Part shown: piece by piece, positions 16,999 to 26,264 of the stretch
Layout: each line of letters begins with the position of its first letter
Position numbering within the stretch: the stretch's first letter is position 1
Assembly: GCF_004104075.1 (NCBI RefSeq)
Contig: NZ_QOVK01000010.1
Location: forward strand, 62,001-126,000
Direction of reading: 5' to 3'
DNA: 64,000 bases
Origin: Leeuwenhoekiella polynyae
GTDB taxonomy: Bacteria; Bacteroidota; Bacteroidia; Flavobacteriales; Flavobacteriaceae
Translations under genes and position numbers: made by a program
Notes under the pieces: model-generated
Seen by the model: the letters and a program-made list of their open reading frames with translations, nothing else
Told to the model about the DNA's origin: nothing
The model's database searches: none

Positions 16999-18609
16999 AT
17001 GGCTTCAACTGCCTTATTTACGAAAACGATTTCGTTATCAAAATACGGAATCAAAAATGCAACAGTTCAGTATCAATTAGACCCTCAAGAACTGCACCAG
17101 ATCTGTGTAGAAAATGGTCTGGGTAAAACAACAGCTTCTGGAGCTCTCGCAATAAATACCGGGAAATTTACCGGACGGTCCCCTAAAGATCGATTCATTG
17201 TGATTGACGAGCTTACGCGCGATGAAGTATGGTGGGGAGATATCAATATCCCATTTGACAAACTCAGGTTTAGTCGCCTGCGCGAAAAAATACAGACCTA
17301 TCTTTCTGACAAAAAACTTTTTGTAAGAGACGCCTTTGCTTGTGCCGATCCCCGATATCGTCTGGGAATACGCGTGATCAACGAGCATGCATGGTCAAAT
17401 TTGTTTACTCATAATATGTTTTTGCGACCTACTGAAGAAGAGTTAGAGAGTTTTAAAGAAGACTGGCTCATTCTCAATGCACCTGGATTTAAGGCTAATC
17501 CTGAAATTGACGGTACGCGACAAGAAAATTTTGCGATCATCAGTTTTGAAGAAAAAACAATTTTAATAGGCGGCACGGGATACACAGGTGAGATCAAGAA
17601 AGGAATTTTTTCGGTATTGAACTTTCTTCTTCCTACCCAGAAAAATACGCTACCTATGCACTGTTCTGCTAACGTAGGAGAAAATGGAGAAACAGCTATT
17701 TTCTTTGGACTTTCTGGTACAGGTAAAACAACCTTGAGTGCAGATCCCTCCCGAAAGCTCATAGGCGATGATGAGCACGGATGGACACCAGACAATACAA
17801 TATTCAATTTTGAAGGAGGTTGCTATGCCAAGGTTATCAATCTTTCTGAAGAACAGGAACCGGATATTTTTGGGGCGATTCAAGGAGGTGCATTGTTAGA
17901 AAATGTTAGTGTAGCCGAAAATCAAGAAGTAGATTATACAAACACATCTATTACCCAAAATACCCGCGTAAGCTACCCGATACATCATATTAATAATATT
18001 CAGACTCCTTCAACAGGTAAAAAGCCTACAAACATTTTCTTTTTAACAGCAGATGCTTTTGGGGTTTTGCCTCCTATCTCAAAACTCACTCCGGGACAGG
18101 CTGCTTATCATTTTATAAGCGGTTACACAGCAAAAATTGCAGGTACCGAAGCAGGTGTTACCGAACCTACTCCTTCTTTTTCGGCTTGCTTTGGAGCGCC
18201 ATTTATGCCATTACATCCTACACGCTATGCTGAGATGCTTATTGCTAAAATGCAAGAAACCGGCGTTAATGTATGGCTTATCAATACCGGGTGGACGGGT
18301 GGCCCTTATGGAATAGGAAAACGTATGGCACTAAAGTATACCCGCGCGATGATTAATGCAGCACTCGATAATAAGTTGGGAGAAATCAACCACGAAGACT
18401 ATCATATTCACTCTGTTTTTGGAGTTGCCCAACCGCGCACCTGTCCCGGTGTTCCTGATAGCGTGTTGAGTCCTCGACAAACCTGGAACAACGATGAAGG
18501 TTATTATAAAACGGCTCACAAACTGGCTACAGCTTTTAAAGCAAATTTTAAAAAATATGAAGCATATGCAAGTGAAGCAATAATGAATGGGCAACCAACT
18601 TCCGAGTAA
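16999..18609 (+). CDS. pckA: Phosphoenolpyruvate carboxykinase (ATP)
   Basis: A 536-aa cytosolic enzyme converting oxaloacetate and ATP to phosphoenolpyruvate, ADP and CO2, the first step of gluconeogenesis. The kinase-1a P-loop GLSGTGKTTLSADPSRKLIGDDEHGW, broken here only for reading, is near residues 237-262, with the second metal-binding aspartates in the same block. ATP-type signatures GRSPKDRF (about 58-65) and INTGWTGGPYGIGKRM (about 431-446) are present. Length matches ATP-dependent enzymes, not the GTP type. A 362-base spacer with unusual structure follows. Confidence 0.96.
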   Translation: MASTALFTKTISLSKYGIKNATVQYQLDPQELHQICVENGLGKTTASGALAINTGKFTGRSPKDRFIVIDELTRDEVWWGDINIPFDKLRFSRLREKIQTYLSDKKLFVRDAFACADPRYRLGIRVINEHAWSNLFTHNMFLRPTEEELESFKEDWLILNAPGFKANPEIDGTRQENFAIISFEEKTILIGGTGYTGEIKKGIFSVLNFLLPTQKNTLPMHCSANVGENGETAIFFGLSGTGKTTLSADPSRKLIGDDEHGWTPDNTIFNFEGGCYAKVINLSEEQEPDIFGAIQGGALLENVSVAENQEVDYTNTSITQNTRVSYPIHHINNIQTPSTGKKPTNIFFLTADAFGVLPPISKLTPGQAAYHFISGYTAKIAGTEAGVTEPTPSFSACFGAPFMPLHPTRYAEMLIAKMQETGVNVWLINTGWTGGPYGIGKRMALKYTRAMINAALDNKLGEINHEDYHIHSVFGVAQPRTCPGVPDSVLSPRQTWNNDEGYYKTAHKLATAFKANFKKYEAYASEAIMNGQPTSE

Positions 18610-18629
18610 AAGCATAATGAAACCACAGT

Positions 18630-18696
18630 CCTACCACACTCCTACCACACTCCAACCACACTTTACCACAAAATCTGTGGGTGAATGTGGTTTGGC
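18630..18696 (+). repeat. 11-bp tandem repeat leading into a long hairpin
   Basis: Three consecutive 11-base units of CCTACCACACT type (18630-18640, 18641-18651, 18652-18662) run into a fourth partial unit. The last units pair with TGTGGGTGAATGTGGTTTGG downstream around the loop AAATC, forming an imperfect stem of about 20 bp. No T-run follows, so this is not a standard terminator. Confidence 0.65.
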
Positions 18697-18923
18697 TATG
18701 GATTGACTATTGGGTTACCTGTAAGCATTCCTATCTTATAACTAGTGGATAATAGCTATACGGGATTATGGGAATAGCTAGGAATAAGGTGCATTTAGAA
18801 GTCGATTTAGGAAAATGAAAATGCAGCATTCTATTCTCTACAGATTAATTGCAATTTTTGCTTAAACACAACAATTAAGCTTTATGCCGCCTTTGATCTA
18901 AACAGTAGAAAAACGCTAAACAA

Positions 18924-18950
18924 AAAAAGGCTCCTCAATGGAGCCTTTTT
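18924..18950. terminator. Bidirectional terminator between pckA and hemD-like gene
   Basis: An 11-bp stem (AAAAAGGCTCC / GGAGCCTTTTT) with loop TCAAT lies in the convergent gap. It has T-runs in both orientations and can serve either transcript. Confidence 0.9.
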
Positions 18951-18971
18951 ATTGTAACGTGATGTATAAGA

Positions 18972-19724
18972 TCATTTCTTATTTACATCATCAATATACT
19001 TTTCTAGAGCCATCGTCATCGATGGTGTTTCTGGTGTAGGTGCCATAATGTTAACTTTAAGTCCGGCTTCTTCTACTGCTCTTACCGTTGAATTTCCAAA
19101 CACAGCAATACGCGTATCGTTTTGTTTAAAATCTGGAAAGTTCTCAAACAGAGATTTGATTCCGCTGGGGCTAAAGAAAACTAAAATATCATAGGTCACA
19201 TCTTTTAAATGTGACAGGTCACTTACTACAGTACGGTAAAATATACCACGATCCCAAGTAAGTTTTAGGTCGTTTAGTACGTTAGGTACTTCAGGTTTTA
19301 AAGAATCTGAAGAAGGCAATAAGAATTTTTCGCTTTTATACTTTTTCAGAATGGGTGACATTTCTGTAAATGTACGTTTACCCACATAAATCTTACGCTT
19401 ACGGTAAACTACATATTTTTGCAGATAATAGGCTACTGCCTCACTCTGACAAAAATACTTTAAACTGTCTGGCACTTTAAAACGCATTTCTTCCGCTATG
19501 CGGAAAAAATTATCAACTGCATTACGACTGGTTAAAATAATAGCCGTGTATTTGCTTAAGTCGATTTTTTGATGTCTAACCTCTTTGCCAGGTACACCTT
19601 CAACGTGTATAAACGGGATAAAGTCAACTTTTACTTTCTTCTTTTCCTGTAATTCAAAATAGGGAGAATTCTCAACTTTTGGTTCTGGTTGCGAAACCAA
19701 AATAGTCTTCACTTTCATAGACAT
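18972..19724 (-). CDS. hemD: Uroporphyrinogen-III synthase-like protein
   Basis: A 250-aa protein of the HemD family, which closes and inverts hydroxymethylbilane to uroporphyrinogen III in haem synthesis. Typical elements are KTILVSQPEP at the N-terminus, TAIILTSRNAVDNFF (about 63-77) and ILVFFSPSGIKSLFENFPDF (about 181-200), followed by AVFGNSTVRAVEEAGLKV. HemD sequences are poorly conserved, so assignment rests on this overall pattern. It follows the DUF4271 gene, an arrangement common in flavobacteria. The ATG at 19724 or the one two codons later could start it. Confidence 0.8.
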   Translation of the reverse strand: MSMKVKTILVSQPEPKVENSPYFELQEKKKVKVDFIPFIHVEGVPGKEVRHQKIDLSKYTAIILTSRNAVDNFFRIAEEMRFKVPDSLKYFCQSEAVAYYLQKYVVYRKRKIYVGKRTFTEMSPILKKYKSEKFLLPSSDSLKPEVPNVLNDLKLTWDRGIFYRTVVSDLSHLKDVTYDILVFFSPSGIKSLFENFPDFKQNDTRIAVFGNSTVRAVEEAGLKVNIMAPTPETPSMTMALEKYIDDVNKK

Positions 19725-19760
19725 TCTAAATTTGTGTTTAACTCACACCACTTTAACTAC

Positions 19761-20420
19761 CTATATAAAACTAAACACCTTATATAAAATGAAGTAGGGC
19801 GCGATTTCAAGAGCGCAAAGGTACAAAATAAAATAAAACAGATTATTGTAAATCAACTTTTCATACCTTCTATAGGTGTTGAAAAGGCTAATTATATTAA
19901 AAATCACAAATATTCCTACCACAATCTGGATCACAAGCAGAGTAGGGTGTACTGCATAAACAAATATTGCATTTACCGGCAACAGGATTAATGCAAAATA
20001 ACTGCGGTAACTCAATTTTGACAATTGGTAGGCATTGAGCTGTTGCTCCCCACTAAATAGAACACCTAGCATACGCTCTATAAAAAACTTTAAAGAGACA
20101 AAGACAACATATGCCAGCACAATACGCAGATACAATAAAAAAGAGGTGACATCTGAGCTAATAGCAAATTGTATAAAAGCGAGGTAGATAAAAAGAGAAA
20201 TAGAAAGAAACTGCGAAGCAAAAAGAATCAAATTAAAAGGATTCTCAAATTGAATATCTTTACCAGCCTTAAGAAGGTACTTTTCATTTATAAGTAACTC
20301 TGCAAAATCTATAAAACGAGACTCGTAAGCGACTTTTGCGATAGTAATAAGTATTAAACATGCCACAAACACCAGAGTAATCCAGTCATTACTTGTAACA
20401 CTTCGTTCTAAGGCTTGCAA
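19761..20420 (-). CDS. DUF4271 membrane protein
   Basis: A 219-aa integral membrane protein with about six hydrophobic segments, of the Bacteroidota-specific DUF4271 family. Start is TTG at 20420 (MQALERSVTSNDWITL); no ATG precedes the first membrane helix. It lies 36 bases upstream of the hemD-like gene in the same direction. This neighbourhood is typical of flavobacteria, but no function is known. Confidence 0.78.
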   Translation of the reverse strand: MQALERSVTSNDWITLVFVACLILITIAKVAYESRFIDFAELLINEKYLLKAGKDIQFENPFNLILFASQFLSISLFIYLAFIQFAISSDVTSFLLYLRIVLAYVVFVSLKFFIERMLGVLFSGEQQLNAYQLSKLSYRSYFALILLPVNAIFVYAVHPTLLVIQIVVGIFVIFNIISLFNTYRRYEKLIYNNLFYFILYLCALEIAPYFILYKVFSFI

Positions 20421-20503
20421 ATTCTAACTTTTTTGAGAGGTTAAAATTACTATAATTACGAGAGTTTAGAGAAAAGTGCCCAACAATTAACGCCCAAAAT
20501 AAT

Positions 20504-20511
20504 TACATTTG
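20504..20511 (+). promoter_or_regulatory. Putative -7 box (TACATTTG)
   Basis: Exact TAnnTTTG match 17 bases before the ATG of the GT2 gene. It would drive the GT2-dihydroorotase-lipoprotein operon. Confidence 0.5.
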
Positions 20512-20528
20512 CGATTAAATTACTTACG

Positions 20529-21260
20529 ATGGCTAGTTCGCTCGTCATAATCCCCACCTATAACGAAGCAGAGAATATTGAAAAGCTGGTGCGCAATATT
20601 TTTGCGCAGCAACGTGCCTTTGATGTCTTGGTTGTAGACGATAATTCTCCAGACAAAACGGCTGTTTTGGTAAAAAGCCTGCAGCAAGAATTTATAGGAC
20701 AGCTACACCTGCTGGAGCGTCCCGGTAAAAATGGTCTGGGCACCGCCTATATTGCAGGATTTAAATGGGCCTTAAAGCGGGATTATGCTTATATTTTTGA
20801 GATGGATGCAGATTTCTCGCATGCCCCTAATGATTTGATACGTCTTTATAACGCCTGTTCAAAAGGAGGCGCAGACCTGGCAATAGGCTCAAGATATAAG
20901 ACCGGAGTTAATGTGGTAAATTGGCCAATGGGGCGTGTCCTAATGTCATATATAGCGTCAAAATATGTTAGATTTATAACTGGCTTAGATATTGCAGATA
21001 CTACCGCAGGTTTTATTTGCTATAAACGCGAGGTTCTGGAGCAGATCACACTCGACAAGATAAAATTTGTAGGGTATGCGTTTCAGATAGAGATGAAGTT
21101 TAAAGCTCATTTATTAGGCTTTAACATCACTGAAGTGCCCGTAATCTTTGTAGATCGTACAAAGGGAACCAGTAAAATGAGCACCGGTATATTCAGCGAA
21201 GCTGTTTTTGGTGTTCTAGGAATGAAAATTAAAAGTCTTTTTAAAAGTTACGAGATTTAA
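20529..21260 (+). CDS. Polyprenol monophosphomannose synthase-like GT2 glycosyltransferase
   Basis: A 243-aa family 2 glycosyltransferase similar to dolichol/polyprenol-phosphate mannose synthases. The nucleotide-sugar site is visible in VIIPTYNEAENIEKLV, VVDDNSPDKT, EMDADFSH (DXD) and AIGSRYKTG. C-terminal membrane helices of eukaryotic-type enzymes are absent. It should transfer a hexose to a polyprenyl phosphate carrier at the inner membrane. It is the first gene of a three-gene operon (next gene one base after the stop). Confidence 0.87.
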   Translation: MASSLVIIPTYNEAENIEKLVRNIFAQQRAFDVLVVDDNSPDKTAVLVKSLQQEFIGQLHLLERPGKNGLGTAYIAGFKWALKRDYAYIFEMDADFSHAPNDLIRLYNACSKGGADLAIGSRYKTGVNVVNWPMGRVLMSYIASKYVRFITGLDIADTTAGFICYKREVLEQITLDKIKFVGYAFQIEMKFKAHLLGFNITEVPVIFVDRTKGTSKMSTGIFSEAVFGVLGMKIKSLFKSYEI

Positions 21261-21261
21261 G

Positions 21262-22602
21262 ATGGAAAAGGTACTTATCAAAGATGCACATATTGTAAAC
21301 GAAGGCACCATCATGCGTGGTGATGTTTATATCGAAAATGGAATTATACAAGAGATAAGTCAAAATCTCAGTGTTAAAGGACCTGATGTACATGTATTTG
21401 ATGCAGAAGGGAAACACCTTTTACCGGGCGTTATTGATGACCAGGTTCATTTTAGAGAACCGGGACTTACCCATAAAGCAACCATAGAATCAGAATCACG
21501 TGCTGCTGTGGCCGGAGGTATTACTTCTTTTATAGAAATGCCTAACACCATCCCACAGACCACAACAATCGAAAAGCTTGAGGAGAAATTCAGCAGAGCT
21601 GCTGAGACCTCTTATGCGAATTACTCCTTTATGTTTGGCGGCACAAACGACAATCTTGATGAGATCAAAAAAGTTGATAAAACTAAAGTAGCCGGACTCA
21701 AATTATTTTTAGGTAGTTCTACCGGAAATATGCTTGTAGACGATGAGGCTGTTTTGCGTGAGATTTTTAAAAGCACAGACCTTCTCATTTCGGTGCATTG
21801 CGAAGATGAAGAGACCATTCGTAAAAACCTTGAAATTTACAAAGAGCGCTATGGGGATGATATTCCTATTAACATGCATCCTATAATTCGTAGTGACGAA
21901 GCTTGTTATTTATCTTCTTCACGCGCAATCGCATTAGCTAAAGAAACGGGTGCTCGCTTGCATGTTTTTCACCTTTCAACAGCTAAAGAAATGGAGCTTT
22001 TTGACAAAAAGACTCCGTTAAAAGATAAAAAGATCACCGCAGAGGTTTGTATTCACCACCTATGGTTTTCTGATGCAGATTATGACGAAAAACAAACGCT
22101 CATAAAATGGAATCCTGCTGTAAAAACACAAAAAGATCAGGATGCCCTCTGGGAAGCCTTACTGGATGACCGCCTTGATGTGATCGCAACAGATCACGCG
22201 CCGCATACTTTAGAAGAAAAACAAAACGTATACACTAAAGCTCCCAGTGGTGGCCCGCTCGTACAGCACGCACTACCTGCAATGCTAGAGATGTATCATG
22301 AAGGCAGAATAAGTCTGGAGAAAATTGTAGAAAAAATGTGTCACAACCCTGCGATACTTTTTGAAGTGGAAAAGAGAGGTTACATCAAACCCGGCTATTA
22401 TGCTGATCTTGTTTTAGTAGATCTCAATAATCCGTGGACGGTTACTACAGATAATATTTTATACAAATGCAAATGGTCTCCTTTTGAAGGCAGCACCTTT
22501 AAATCACGTATTTCACATACGTTTGTAAACGGCCGTTTAGCCTATAAAAACTTCAAAGTATACGATGAGCGTCACGCGCAGCGTTTAACCTTTAATAGAT
22601 GA
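21262..22602 (+). CDS. pyrC: Dihydroorotase
   Basis: A 446-aa zinc amidohydrolase of class I type that cyclises carbamoyl aspartate to dihydroorotate in pyrimidine synthesis. The usual first metal pair HXH appears as QVHFRE (GVIDDQVHFREPG, about 57-69), with Gln in place of the first His; other ligands are in SVHCEDEE, HVFHLST and ATDHAPHT. The carboxylated lysine would be in AGLKLFLGSSTGN. The Gln for His change is seen in many Bacteroidota members annotated as dihydroorotase, but it leaves some doubt about strict activity. Cotranscribed with the GT2 gene and overlaps the lipoprotein gene by 4 bases. Confidence 0.86.
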   Translation: MEKVLIKDAHIVNEGTIMRGDVYIENGIIQEISQNLSVKGPDVHVFDAEGKHLLPGVIDDQVHFREPGLTHKATIESESRAAVAGGITSFIEMPNTIPQTTTIEKLEEKFSRAAETSYANYSFMFGGTNDNLDEIKKVDKTKVAGLKLFLGSSTGNMLVDDEAVLREIFKSTDLLISVHCEDEETIRKNLEIYKERYGDDIPINMHPIIRSDEACYLSSSRAIALAKETGARLHVFHLSTAKEMELFDKKTPLKDKKITAEVCIHHLWFSDADYDEKQTLIKWNPAVKTQKDQDALWEALLDDRLDVIATDHAPHTLEEKQNVYTKAPSGGPLVQHALPAMLEMYHEGRISLEKIVEKMCHNPAILFEVEKRGYIKPGYYADLVLVDLNNPWTVTTDNILYKCKWSPFEGSTFKSRISHTFVNGRLAYKNFKVYDERHAQRLTFNR

Positions 22603-23078
22603 TGCAAAAAGTAGTTTTAGCGCTGTTTGGTTTGGTTTTCATTTTGAGTTGTAACGAAGTTCAAACTCCTAAAAAACCTGATGATTTTATCAAAAAGGAT
22701 AAAATGACAGATATCTTGTATGATATCTCACTAATGCGAGCGCTCAAAACCTACAGTGTTAATGACATGGTTGTTTTGGGTCTTCAGCCAGATTCATACA
22801 TCTATAAGAAATATGATGTTGACAGCCTGCAGCTTGCAAAGAGTATTGATTATTATTCGGTGAATTTTAATGAATACACAGCTATGTGGGAAGAAGTAGG
22901 TGAGCGACTAACCGCCCAACGCGATGCGTTGCAGTTCAAACAAAATGAACTAGACAGTATTCGTTTAGAGAAAAGTAACCGCAGACGAGACTCCATAAAA
23001 AAAGTCAATATGGTTAAGCCTGATTCTAAAGACATAAAGGTAGAAAATGATTCTTTATTAGAATCTGTAAGCAGTTAA
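22599..23078 (+). CDS. DUF4296 lipoprotein
   Basis: A 159-aa lipoprotein: signal peptide with lipobox FILSC (C18), then a DUF4296 domain (KPDDFIKKDKMTDILYDISLMRALK, about 26-50) and a charged, likely coiled C-terminal tail. It overlaps the end of pyrC in an ATGA arrangement, hence is translationally coupled. Its 3' end overlaps the convergent epimerase gene by 21 bases. The family is restricted to Bacteroidota and has no known function. Confidence 0.82.
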   Translation: MMQKVVLALFGLVFILSCNEVQTPKKPDDFIKKDKMTDILYDISLMRALKTYSVNDMVVLGLQPDSYIYKKYDVDSLQLAKSIDYYSVNFNEYTAMWEEVGERLTAQRDALQFKQNELDSIRLEKSNRRRDSIKKVNMVKPDSKDIKVENDSLLESVSS

Positions 23079-24071
23079 ATGCTTCGCAATACGACTTATT
23101 GTAGATTCTATGTCGCGATATTCAAAACCCAACTCTTTTTTAAGCTTAGAATTATCGTAAACACTTTCTGTGTACGCAGATCTTGCAGTGCTTTTAGTCA
23201 ACTTGCGACGTTTTCCAAAAAGACTCGCGAACCAGTCTAACTTCCAGGCCAGATCTAACTGCCATTTTTTTAATTCTTTATTCGGAAGCGCCACACCTAA
23301 AGCCTTAGCTATTTGATCTAAAATTATTTTGAATTTCAGATTGTGGCTCACCAGAATAAATCGTTCGTTTTTGACCGAAGCATGCATCAATAGAACCATT
23401 GCTCTCACGACATCTTCTACATCCACAAAACCTGTCGCTCCGGGAACCGAATACTTCAATCCCTTCTGAACCGTTCTGAAAAGTGCGCCGCTTCCTCCTT
23501 TATAAAAACCTTCTCCAAAAATCACTCCGGGGTTTACAACAACCACATCAAGACCTTCCTGAGTACCACGCCAGACCTCCATCTCTGAAGCAAACTTAGA
23601 AATACTATAAACACTATTTTCTTTTGTAGCTTCCCATTGCGTTTCTTCGGTCACTGCTTTTGGACTATCTCCTAAAGCCGCCACTGAACTCACATAACAT
23701 AGCTTCTGAATTTTATTTTTAAGACAAAGATTCACCACATTTGCGGTACCTTCTACATTGATTTTTTGAAGCGTTTCAAAGCGTTTTGGGCTGAAAGAAA
23801 CCAGCGCAGCACAATGATAAACGTTTGTAATTCCCGAGAATGCTTCGGTTAAAGCAGGAATATCAGTAACGTCTGCCTGCATCCATTCAATCTTATAAAA
23901 ATCTGCTGCTGCTGATTCTGACTGCTCATTTTTCCACTTAAAAAGCGATTCAACGGGATCTATTTTCTCTTGTGTTCTGTAAATAGCACGAATATTTTTT
24001 TCGCCTTGCACAAGTAACTCCCACAGCAAATGCGAACCCACTAAACCGGTACCTCCCGTTACTAAAATCAT
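23058..24071 (-). CDS. NAD-dependent epimerase/dehydratase family protein
   Basis: A 337-aa extended short-chain dehydrogenase. The nucleotide-binding GGTGLVGSHL motif opens the protein (residues 5-14), and the catalytic Tyr-X3-Lys is YSISK at about 154-158, with an upstream serine in SSVAALGD. Substrate is unknown (nucleotide sugar or dihydroflavonol-like). The ATG at 24071 is chosen over 24122 because it places the Rossmann strand at the N-terminus and lies 9 bases after a TAACTTCG promoter-like box on the minus strand. The 3' end overlaps the DUF4296 gene by 21 bases. Confidence 0.85.
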   Translation of the reverse strand: MILVTGGTGLVGSHLLWELLVQGEKNIRAIYRTQEKIDPVESLFKWKNEQSESAAADFYKIEWMQADVTDIPALTEAFSGITNVYHCAALVSFSPKRFETLQKINVEGTANVVNLCLKNKIQKLCYVSSVAALGDSPKAVTEETQWEATKENSVYSISKFASEMEVWRGTQEGLDVVVVNPGVIFGEGFYKGGSGALFRTVQKGLKYSVPGATGFVDVEDVVRAMVLLMHASVKNERFILVSHNLKFKIILDQIAKALGVALPNKELKKWQLDLAWKLDWFASLFGKRRKLTKSTARSAYTESVYDNSKLKKELGFEYRDIESTISRIAKHLTAYRF

Positions 24072-24186
24072 AGCTGCGAAGTTAGTGATATTCTTACTTT
24101 CTTGTCGTGGTGGCTTGCGCATTATATTTATATTTGCCAGCTAGTAAATTGTCATTAAGACAAGCACAGCAGGTATTAAAATAAAA

Positions 24187-24199
24187 CTCGATTATCGAG
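24187..24199. repeat. CTCGATTATCGAG palindrome upstream of tyrS
   Basis: A perfect 6-1-6 palindrome followed by TAAA, identical to the one at 6865-6877, lies 23 bases before the tyrS ATG. A decayed remnant of the GGCAAGCC core appears to precede it. Confidence 0.75.
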
Positions 24200-24222
24200 T
24201 AAAGACGCAGAAAACAGCAATT

Positions 24223-25521
24223 ATGATCAGTAATTTTGTAGAAGAGCTAAAATGGCGCGGCATGATTCACGATGTGATGCCGGGCACCGAAGAACATCTT
24301 ATGGAGACCATGCGCTCTGCTTATGTAGGGATCGACCCTACTGCAGACTCGCTTCACATAGGTCACTTGGTAGGCGTTATGATGCTCAAACATTTTCAGG
24401 CAAGTGGCCATAGGCCTATTGCTCTTGTTGGTGGTGCAACGGGTATGATTGGTGATCCTTCAGGAAAATCTGATGAACGTAATCTGCTTGATGAAGAAAC
24501 CTTGCGTCACAATCAGGAAGCTATAAAAGAACAACTGTCACGCTTCTTAGATTTTGATTCTGACGAAGAAAATGCAGCCGTTCTGGTTAATAATTACGAC
24601 TGGATGAAAGATTTTAGCTTTCTCGAATTTATACGTGATGTGGGTAAACACATCACCGTAAACTATATGATGGCTAAAGATTCGGTTAAAAAACGCTTGT
24701 CTGCAGAATCTGCTGAAGGCATGAGTTTTACTGAGTTTACCTACCAGCTCGTTCAGGGTTATGACTTTTTGCACCTCTACCGTGAAAAAGATCTAACGCT
24801 TCAAATGGGTGGAAGCGACCAGTGGGGTAACATCACCACGGGAACTGAATTGGTGCGTAGAATAGGTGGTGGTAAGGCATATGCCATGACTTGCCCGCTC
24901 ATCACTAAAGCAGACGGGACCAAATTTGGAAAAACTGCCGGTGGCAATATCTGGTTAGATGCAGAACGTACTTCGCCCTATAAGTTCTACCAATATTGGT
25001 TAAATACAAGCGACGAAGATGCTGCGAAATACATCAAGATTTTTACTTTTTTAGGAAAAGAAGAAATCGAAAATCTTATTACTGAGCATCAGGAAGCCCC
25101 ACACCAGCGTACACTTCAGAAACGTCTCGCGGAAGAAGTGACCATGAGCACGCATGGTATAGAAAATTATGAGAATGCCGTTAAAGCGTCAGAAATTCTC
25201 TTCGGAAAGTCTACTGCTGCAAACCTGAAGGCGCTTAATGAAAAGACCTTTTTAGATGTTTTTGAAGGGGTACCGCAAGCGGAAGTGAGTCGTGGCGAGA
25301 TTGAAGCCGGACTAGACATTATCGCTGCTCTTGCTGAAAAAACAGGTTTCCTTTCTTCTAATGGAGAAGCACGTCGTGCTTTAAAACAAAACTCCATTTC
25401 TGTAAATCAGGAAAAAGTAGAAGATGGCTACACCGTTACAACTGAAGATCTGATCAACAACCGTTTTGTCTTACTCCAACGCGGTAAAAAGAATTATTTC
25501 GTAATCCGTATTTTAGATTAA
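24223..25521 (+). CDS. tyrS: Tyrosyl-tRNA synthetase
   Basis: A 432-aa class I aminoacyl-tRNA synthetase. The HIGH motif is HIGH at 45-48 in [10 protein letters not shown], the KMSKS equivalent is KFGKT near 230, and tyrosine contacts are visible in YDFLHLY and GGSDQWGN. The C-terminal S4-like RNA-binding domain (about 365-432) is complete. The gene starts just after a dispersed palindrome and ends before two stacked hairpins. It appears fully intact. Confidence 0.96.
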   Translation: MISNFVEELKWRGMIHDVMPGTEEHLMETMRSAYVGIDPTADSLHIGHLVGVMMLKHFQASGHRPIALVGGATGMIGDPSGKSDERNLLDEETLRHNQEAIKEQLSRFLDFDSDEENAAVLVNNYDWMKDFSFLEFIRDVGKHITVNYMMAKDSVKKRLSAESAEGMSFTEFTYQLVQGYDFLHLYREKDLTLQMGGSDQWGNITTGTELVRRIGGGKAYAMTCPLITKADGTKFGKTAGGNIWLDAERTSPYKFYQYWLNTSDEDAAKYIKIFTFLGKEEIENLITEHQEAPHQRTLQKRLAEEVTMSTHGIENYENAVKASEILFGKSTAANLKALNEKTFLDVFEGVPQAEVSRGEIEAGLDIIAALAEKTGFLSSNGEARRALKQNSISVNQEKVEDGYTVTTEDLINNRFVLLQRGKKNYFVIRILD

Positions 25522-25577
25522 TGAGAAACTATTCTCATTAAAAAAGCCTCAAACATAGTTTCTGTTTGAGGCTTTTT
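25520..25577. terminator. Two adjacent hairpins, the second a strong bidirectional terminator
   Basis: AATGAGAA-ACTA-TTCTCATT (25520-25539) includes the end of the tyrS stop codon. It is followed immediately by a 15-bp stem of AAAAAGCCTCAAACA type (25541-25577) flanked by T-runs. It separates tyrS from the convergent HELGH-protein gene. Confidence 0.9.
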
Positions 25578-25579
25578 AC

Positions 25580-26188
25580 TTATTGTGCTTTCTCAAAGAT
25601 TTGCTTTATCTCATTAAAAAATTCATTAAACTGTGACTTATGCTTTTCTGCTAAATTACTTAACTCATTAATTCTATAAAATTCTATATAATACAAGGTC
25701 TTTTTATCCAATTGTAGCTCATCTTTATCTTTAATATATTTTTTAAAATCAAGATTGAATAAGTCTTTAAAATCAGACTTTTCGATCTTATTCAAAAAGA
25801 TTTCATTTATATAAGACCTCATCTTCGAAACTTTATCAGCTCCAATCTTGTGGTATAAAATATCATAATCCTTCTTACCACGATAGAATTCAATTGAGTC
25901 TATTTGTGAAGGTGAAAAGCACTTAATATAATCTTCATTCAGATAAAGAGATTGAAGAATACAACCATATAGTGTTATAACTACTTCATTAATCTCAATT
26001 TTATTATAATTACCCTTTCTTCTAAAACAACCCTCATAATCTAAAAATTGACCAGTATTCCTATTTAAAACAGAATCTATTCTCAAAGAGTAATCATCTT
26101 CATTGAAGTTAAAATCTGTTAACATCCTCGCAAGACAGTGCCCCAATTCGTGAATTACAACCGTTTTAAATTTCTCTTCAATTTGCAT
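25580..26188 (-). CDS. Unrecognised protein with HEXXH motif (possible M41-like metallopeptidase)
   Basis: A 202-aa AT-rich gene that I do not recognise. Near the N-terminus is VVIHELGHCLARML, a zinc HEXXH motif (about residues 13-17). Further on YGCILQSLYL and KKDYDILYHKIG are reminiscent of the glycine-rich and Asp-containing segments that follow HEXXH in FtsH-type (M41) peptidase domains, although no AAA domain or membrane segment is present. Rich in Lys, Asn, Ile and Tyr, unlike its neighbours, which suggests recent acquisition. ATG 26188 is used; a TTG two codons upstream is the alternative. It sits alone between two terminators. Confidence 0.55.
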   Translation of the reverse strand: MQIEEKFKTVVIHELGHCLARMLTDFNFNEDDYSLRIDSVLNRNTGQFLDYEGCFRRKGNYNKIEINEVVITLYGCILQSLYLNEDYIKCFSPSQIDSIEFYRGKKDYDILYHKIGADKVSKMRSYINEIFLNKIEKSDFKDLFNLDFKKYIKDKDELQLDKKTLYYIEFYRINELSNLAEKHKSQFNEFFNEIKQIFEKAQ

Positions 26189-26204
26189 TATCAAATTTGT
26201 TTAA

Positions 26205-26240
26205 AAAACCCCATCAACAAAATCCTGTTGATGGGGTTTT
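26205..26240 (-). terminator. Terminator of the YugP-type peptidase gene
   Basis: A 15-bp perfect stem (AAAACCCCATCAACA and complement) with a 6-base loop lies between the peptidase stop and the start of the HELGH-protein gene. A-rich sequence on its left supplies the U-tail for minus-strand RNA. Confidence 0.88.
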
Positions 26241-26264
26241 TATTTTTTAATGTGCTTTTAAGCA

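Larger units (their letters stand above)
18610..18971. other. Structured spacer after pckA
   Basis: A 362-base convergent gap. It begins with an 11-base tandem repeat and a long imperfect hairpin (18630-18696), continues with AT-rich sequence that includes ATTCCTA and its complement TAGGAAT about 45 bases apart, and ends with a strong terminator (18924-18950). No protein-coding frame of note was seen. Confidence 0.6.

Noticed and set aside
18630-18662. Short tandem repeats as a CRISPR array
   Set aside because: Units are 11 bases with no spacers between them and no cas genes are nearby.
24072-24122. Longer N-terminus of the epimerase from ATG 24122
   Set aside because: The promoter-like TAACTTCG box and the Rossmann strand position favour ATG 24071.
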